Positions 23,601 to 23,711 of a DNA stretch of 23,711 nucleotides are shown piece by piece. The DNA is from Pelargonium nanum. Its lineage: Eukaryota; Streptophyta; Magnoliopsida; Geraniales; Geraniaceae. The stretch's first letter is position 1; every line of letters starts with the position of its first letter. The DNA is taken from contig JAYMTF010001391.1 in assembly GCA_036897485.1 (NCBI GenBank), positions 1 through 23,711 of the forward strand, read 5' to 3'. Below the pieces are notes generated by a model. The model was not told the DNA's origin. It saw nothing but the letters and a program-made list of their open reading frames with translations, and made no database searches. A program made the translations under genes and the position numbers.

Positions 23601-23711
23601 GTTTTGACCTCCAAGTTTGTGCCTTTGAAACGGCAGAGGGTGGATTTGGTGGTTGTCAGTCGCCGGAAACCGCCGCAGACGGCGGGGATTGGGTGGCAGA
23701 TGTGGTTGGAA
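20662..23711 (-). CDS. HBP5: SOUL heme-binding protein with DUF2358 domain, HBP5-like (8 exons, 5' end beyond window)
   Basis: The match is to the plant chloroplast HBP5 type (Arabidopsis At5g20140), a tetrapyrrole/heme-binding protein. Exons (minus, 5' to 3'): 23711-23330 (partial), 22291-22154, 22068-22000, 21911-21840, 21623-21541, 21414-21283, 21125-20912, 20706-20662. All joins are GT/AG and in frame, giving 377 residues in view; Arabidopsis HBP5 is about 378, so only a few N-terminal residues are missing. Residues 1-50 are rich in Ser, Thr and Arg and poor in acids, as in a plastid transit peptide. DUF2358 (NTF2-like) follows at about 58-195 (LLYEDLPHLFDDQGIDRTAY, RDPITKHDTINGYLFNI, TRWTMVMKF, LPWKPEL). 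The SOUL domain spans about 200-377 (TPDLESPKYQILKRTADYEVR, EKIQMTTPVFTQ, NDRGRTWSFML). The protein ends RNEVLIWLEEFTTD. The reading frame stays open to the window edge, so the true ATG lies outside. Confidence 0.94.
20815..20876 (-). mobile_element. SINE-like remnant in the last HBP5 intron
   Basis: On the minus strand, ggggcaagttggttaaaggc (box A-like, about 20853-20872) is followed by ctcaggctcgagcct (box B-like; the 12-bp part at 20823-20834 is a perfect palindrome). The spacing is right for a tRNA-derived SINE head, but no tail or target duplication is clear. It is probably an old fragment; chance is possible. Confidence 0.4.
22292..23329 (-). other. HBP5 intron 1
   Basis: A 1038-nt intron, very AT-rich, with a short (aatc)n run at about 22378-22394. 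A local GC-richer island at 22460-22560 carries gcgcgatgactcatacgtgtgag, cited here only as a possible worn SINE head. No open frame is convincing. Confidence 0.7.

Overview
The window is nuclear DNA of a flowering plant, most likely a eudicot. It has AT-rich intergenic DNA, GT-AG introns, plant-type promoters, a plant L1-type LINE and tRNA-derived SINEs. I could rebuild four host genes from exon translations that match well-known plant proteins and join in frame at GT/AG sites. The species cannot be fixed from the sequence. I see no operon, CRISPR array, rRNA, true tRNA or any sign of a new defence or toxin system.

Layout, left to right. 1-1753 is gene-free AT-rich DNA with one weak solo-LTR-like fossil. 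1772-6801 is a decayed L1-clade LINE on the minus strand. It carries ORF1, then ORF2 (endonuclease, reverse transcriptase, RNase H), has a (TA)n tail, and lies between perfect 18-bp target-site duplications. 7383-11679 (minus) is RPT6, an ATPase subunit of the 26S proteasome base, in 9 exons coding for 418 aa. 11680-13306 is the spacer between divergent RPT6 and H2A.Z. It holds the RPT6 core promoter, a SINE with 16-bp duplications, a 199-bp-period tandem duplication and the H2A.Z TATA box. 13307-15316 (plus) is histone H2A.Z (136 aa, 2 exons) with a SINE in its intron. 15317-16804 is the convergent spacer and contains another SINE-like copy. 16805-18343 (minus) is an intronless 512-aa 3-ketoacyl-CoA synthase (KCS11-like) with a 5'UTR intron. 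18861-20661 is its promoter and AT-rich spacer. 20662-23711 (minus) is a SOUL/DUF2358 heme-binding protein (HBP5-like), 8 exons in view, with its extreme N-terminus beyond the window edge.

The four genes have unrelated housekeeping or metabolic jobs: protein turnover, chromatin, very-long-chain fatty acid synthesis and plastid tetrapyrrole binding. Nothing suggests they form a cluster. The most informative accessory signals are the retrotransposition hallmarks (two sets of target-site duplications, a TA rather than poly(A) LINE tail, an ATGA ORF1/ORF2 overlap) and telo-box and site II elements around the RPT6 promoter.
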